Positions 28,617-31,036 of a stretch of 31,036 nt of DNA are shown piece by piece. Under the pieces are notes generated by a model. It saw nothing but the letters and a program-made list of their open reading frames with translations. It did no database searches and was not told the origin of the DNA. Made by a program: the position numbers and the translations under genes. The DNA is from a virus: positions 1-31,036 of the IMG/VR virus record IMGVR_UViG_3300033141_004201; one strand, given 5' to 3'. How positions within the stretch are numbered: the first letter of the stretch is position 1; every line of letters begins with the position of its first letter.

Positions 28617-29391
28617 TATCTTTTTCCTTTCCAAATAACCTCTTATTAGTTTCAAAACTAAAATCTATGAATTCTCGATTAAGCAAATTCACTTCTTGAT
28701 TTTTAGTTACTCGATTCATTACTTTTATTCTGTTTTCTGGCAACTTTTCCAATTTTATTTTTCCTTCACGCAATCTCAATTCTGTTCTCAATAAATGTGC
28801 CAACCAATATGCATCTGCTAAATCAGTAGCGGGTCCACCATAATCTTTCATTCCTTTATCAATTAGTTCTTTTGATATATCAAAACCTTTTTTTATTGCT
28901 TTTTGAACGCGATATTTTTTTGAAATAAACCCCTTCTTTATCCAAATTTGCAACGTTGTCGGCTCTATTACTCTTATTTTAAAACCCCAAGAAACTAAAT
29001 CATTAATCAAACTGCCTGTCTGCTCAGCTATTTGCAAAATTGAAGATGAAACACTACCATATGAATAACCTTCAATTGCTATATATACCTCATCATTCAC
29101 ACGTTCGCTTACTTTATATTTAAATATTTCTGTTCTAATTAATTCAATTATTTTTTTCATTCGATAATAATGATAAATTTCTTTTGTTATTCCCTTATTT
29201 CTATCGCTTTTTTTCAATGGAGGAAAATATAAAGCATGTTCACTTATTTCTTTTCTCATATTCAAATACTTTTTTTTATCAGAAAGAAACTTCCAAGATA
29301 TTATATTTCCTTTTTTATAATCCATATTAACAAGACCGAAATGCCTCAAACTTAAATCAATTCCAATTATAAAAGCGTTTTTTATTTTCAT
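28609..29391 (-). CDS. RuvC-like Holliday junction resolvase
   Basis: A 260-residue protein of the RNase H-like fold. Catalytic residues in order: D12 (IGIDLSLRHFG), E107 (AIEGYSYGS), and D190/D193 (TDLADAYWLA). The intervening segment IRVIEPTTLQIWIKKG fits the fourth strand and the DNA-binding helix of RuvC. Resolves recombination or replication junctions before packaging. The C-terminal 50 residues are an extra basic extension. Its ATG lacks a clear SD. It is encoded between a lipoprotein gene and zinc-ribbon genes, upstream of the Rad50/Mre11 genes. Confidence 0.85.
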   Translation of the reverse strand: MKIKNAFIIGIDLSLRHFGLVNMDYKKGNIISWKFLSDKKKYLNMRKEISEHALYFPPLKKSDRNKGITKEIYHYYRMKKIIELIRTEIFKYKVSERVNDEVYIAIEGYSYGSVSSSILQIAEQTGSLINDLVSWGFKIRVIEPTTLQIWIKKGFISKKYRVQKAIKKGFDISKELIDKGMKDYGGPATDLADAYWLAHLLRTELRLREGKIKLEKLPENRIKVMNRVTKNQEVNLLNREFIDFSFETNKRLFGKEKDNG

Positions 29392-29408
29392 TAATTTTTT
29401 TCGCTATA

Positions 29409-29792
29409 CTATATCACTTGAATATATATTATTTCTTCTACAGAATTATTACCATCAGTTAAATAACAGTTGATAGCAAATACACCAACATAATTAGGGG
29501 CAGTCCATTGAACAGTATTTTCCATATTTGTAGTTTGAAAACTTCCGTTTGGTGATGATATAAAATAAAACATACTATCATCTTCTGGGTCATTTACTAT
29601 TAATGTAATGCTACAAGTTTCCCCAACCCCCACAGTCTCCGGATAAATAATTTTAATTATTTCAGGCGGCTGATTTATTGGAACCGGAGCAGTAGGTTTT
29701 TTCCCACAATCTATCATAATAAAAAACAAAACAAAAATAATAAAAAGAATATTCAATTCATTTGTAAAAATTTTTGCAAGATTTTTAAACAT
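29409..29792 (-). CDS. Putative lipoprotein with an Ig-like domain
   Basis: A 127-residue protein. A hydrophobic signal (ILFIIFVLFFIMI) ends in DCGKK, where the Cys after a short hydrophobic run is a likely lipid-attachment site, though the lipobox (MIDC) is imperfect. After a Pro-rich linker (PTAPVPINQPPEI) comes a beta-sandwich pattern (IIYPETVGVGETCSITLIV, NDPEDDSMF, then WTAPNYVG), as in bacterial Ig/PKD-like domains. ATG 29792 has AGAGG 6 bases upstream. Phage-encoded lipoproteins often block superinfection; that is a guess here. Confidence 0.7.
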   Translation of the reverse strand: MFKNLAKIFTNELNILFIIFVLFFIMIDCGKKPTAPVPINQPPEIIKIIYPETVGVGETCSITLIVNDPEDDSMFYFISSPNGSFQTTNMENTVQWTAPNYVGVFAINCYLTDGNNSVEEIIYIQVI

Positions 29793-29811
29793 AATAACCT
29801 CTTTTCCATAA

Positions 29812-30096
29812 TTAATTACTTTCCTTTTCAACAGTTATTGTTTCAATTTCTCTATCAACAAACTCGTTCACTTTTTTCAATGTTATTTCTGAAGTCAAAA
29901 GTTTATTTATTTGCCTTGTAAAGTTTAATATAGCTTTTTCAGTAAAAATAATATTTCCATTATAAATCTTTCCTGATTCCAAAATATTAATAAGAGCTGT
30001 CTTTTCTGAAAGTCTTATACCTAATAAACAAACAGCCTTATCTTTTTTCTTTTCTGTCATTGCGGATATTATTTCAAAATTATTATGATGAATCAT
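29812..30096 (-). CDS. Hypothetical protein, 94 residues
   Basis: Not recognised. A soluble alpha/beta protein (FEIISAMTEKKKDKAVCLLG, SEKTALINILESGKIYN, then ILNFTRQINKLL) with a charged, acidic end. The frame is open further upstream, but that part overlaps the recA-like gene; ATG 30096 follows its stop directly, with AAGGG about 10 bases upstream. It may be co-expressed with the recombinase. Confidence 0.62.
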   Translation of the reverse strand: MIHHNNFEIISAMTEKKKDKAVCLLGIRLSEKTALINILESGKIYNGNIIFTEKAILNFTRQINKLLTSEITLKKVNEFVDREIETITVEKESN

Positions 30097-30097
30097 A

Positions 30098-31036
30098 TCA
30101 CCAAACCCTTTCCTTCCTTTCAATTGGCGTATAGATTTTTTGCCATATCTTCCAAATCTTTTCCTCAAGCTCTTTTTCAAGATTATTTTCTTCAATATTT
30201 CTTATAGCTTCATCCAAATTTTTATATTTCTTCTTATTATAAATAATACCTTCAGCCCTGCTTTTTGTTATTTTCTTTTTATTTTTTGCTCTAACATAAT
30301 TATTATAAAATTCAAGATTTGTTCCTATGTTATCAATACCATAATCAAATAATAAACGAAATTCCCCACTTTTGAAGGGAGGCGCTATTTTGTTTTTATC
30401 TACATAAAAATAAAATCTTTCACCTATCACTTTGTCATATTCATTTTTTATTTTTTTCCCAGAAGATAATAGAATTCTTACAGTGGCATGAAAATTCAAA
30501 GCCAAACCACCGCTCCAAGCAACTGAACTTTCAAACGCTCCCGCACTAATATTAATTTTCTGATGGTCAACCGCTATAAAAGTAAAATCATTCAAAGCAA
30601 ATCTTTTACCATACTTTCTACAAGCTTCAGACAATTTTTTCGCCCTTATAGTGCCATAACTTTTATCTTCCAATTTGTTTTTCATTTCAGTAATGGAAGG
30701 CAAAGCTGTAATGGAATCAACAGCCATAACAGTTGAGTATTTTCTTTCTTGTTTTGTTATTGTTTTTAATTCCTTTTCAACTTCTGTATCAAAGAGTTCT
30801 TCAAGAGTGTTCGGATTATTGTATTTCCAATTTTTAGTTTTCTTTTTCGGACTCATTGATACATCAAGACCAAATAATTTTCTTGCCCTATCAAAATCAA
30901 GAGTCATTTCTGAATCTTCATAAATAGATTTGCCTTTTAAAACTCTTTGATTATATCCAAGAACAGTTTGACATAATACTGATTTGCAAGCTGAACTTTC
31001 ACCTACTATATGTATAATTCTACCACCAGGAAAGCC
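30098..31036 (-). CDS. RecA/UvsX-like recombinase, C-terminal 312 residues (5' end outside the window)
   Basis: The strand-exchange ATPase of phage recombination. Visible features: a Walker A-like loop GESSACKS at residues 12-19 of the part seen, with Cys where the usual second Gly stands; Walker B VMAVDSITALP; then FIAVDHQKIN in the position of the sensor; GGLALNFHATVRI; and KNKIAPPFKSGEFRLLFDYGIDNIG, which closely matches the RecA family's 'kNK.apPfk.aef.i.yg.GI'. T4 UvsX also has a non-Gly residue here (GPSKSFKS), so activity is likely kept. It lies at the window edge, so its start and N-terminal helix are not seen. It is the first gene of the recombination cluster in the window. Confidence 0.9.
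   Translation of the reverse strand, partial: GFPGGRIIHIVGESSACKSVLCQTVLGYNQRVLKGKSIYEDSEMTLDFDRARKLFGLDVSMSPKKKTKNWKYNNPNTLEELFDTEVEKELKTITKQERKYSTVMAVDSITALPSITEMKNKLEDKSYGTIRAKKLSEACRKYGKRFALNDFTFIAVDHQKINISAGAFESSVAWSGGLALNFHATVRILLSSGKKIKNEYDKVIGERFYFYVDKNKIAPPFKSGEFRLLFDYGIDNIGTNLEFYNNYVRAKNKKKITKSRAEGIIYNKKKYKNLDEAIRNIEENNLEKELEEKIWKIWQKIYTPIERKERVW

Overview
The window is a piece of an AT-rich tailed-phage (or prophage) genome. A portal, a large terminase and a probable small terminase sit next to a phage-type replication and recombination set, and there are no ribosomal, tRNA or housekeeping genes. Genes are short, packed end to end, often overlap by ATGA or TAATG junctions, and mostly have clear Shine-Dalgarno (SD) sequences of the AAAGGAG type. 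TAA, TAG and TGA all act as stops, so the code looks standard. The host cannot be named. One protein with a signal peptide ends in Tyr-Arg-Phe and another is a likely lipoprotein, which fits a diderm host only weakly.

Layout, read right to left because nearly everything is on the minus strand. 31.0-26.2 kb: a RecA/UvsX-like recombinase (cut by the window edge), a small lipoprotein, a RuvC-like resolvase, three small Cys-rich proteins, a Rad50/SbcC N-terminal half ending in a zinc hook, and SbcD/Mre11. 26.1-24.2 kb: two proteins built from one recurring ~75-residue domain, then a TnpB element inserted at a gene end. 24.2-17.2 kb: small proteins, a DnaN-type sliding clamp, the separate Rad50 C-terminal half, a C2H2 zinc-finger protein, a clamp-loader ATPase, and a second DnaN-type clamp. 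17.2-15.7 kb: a second TnpB element, on the plus strand, which supplies the stop codon of its neighbour. 15.7-7.0 kb: a metallophosphoesterase flanked by a 49-bp direct repeat, a zincin-like protein, a Cys-cluster protein, an HD phosphohydrolase, a pentapeptide-repeat protein, several duplicated and truncated small genes, and a probable terS. 7.0-5.8 kb: a 1.2-kb non-coding, repeat-rich stretch. 5.8-3.9 kb: a block of small genes on the plus strand, opposite to everything else except one TnpB. 3.6 kb to 1: an unknown Cys-rich protein, terL carrying an intein, and the portal.

How it works together: the right two thirds encode recombination and replication accessories (recombinase, Mre11-Rad50, resolvase, two clamps, one loader). 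The left end encodes packaging (TerS, TerL, portal). A plus-strand gene block and the non-coding region separate terS from terL, a pair that is usually adjacent.

Most notable points: a class 3 (WCT-motif) intein with a LAGLIDADG endonuclease placed exactly in the TerL Walker A loop; a Rad50 split into two genes with the hook at the end of one chain; two different sliding clamps; two TnpB elements whose predicted guide RNAs read into the phage genes they interrupt, one with its catalytic Glu apparently relocated; and the structured non-coding region beside terS. All calls are from reading the sequence; no database search was made.
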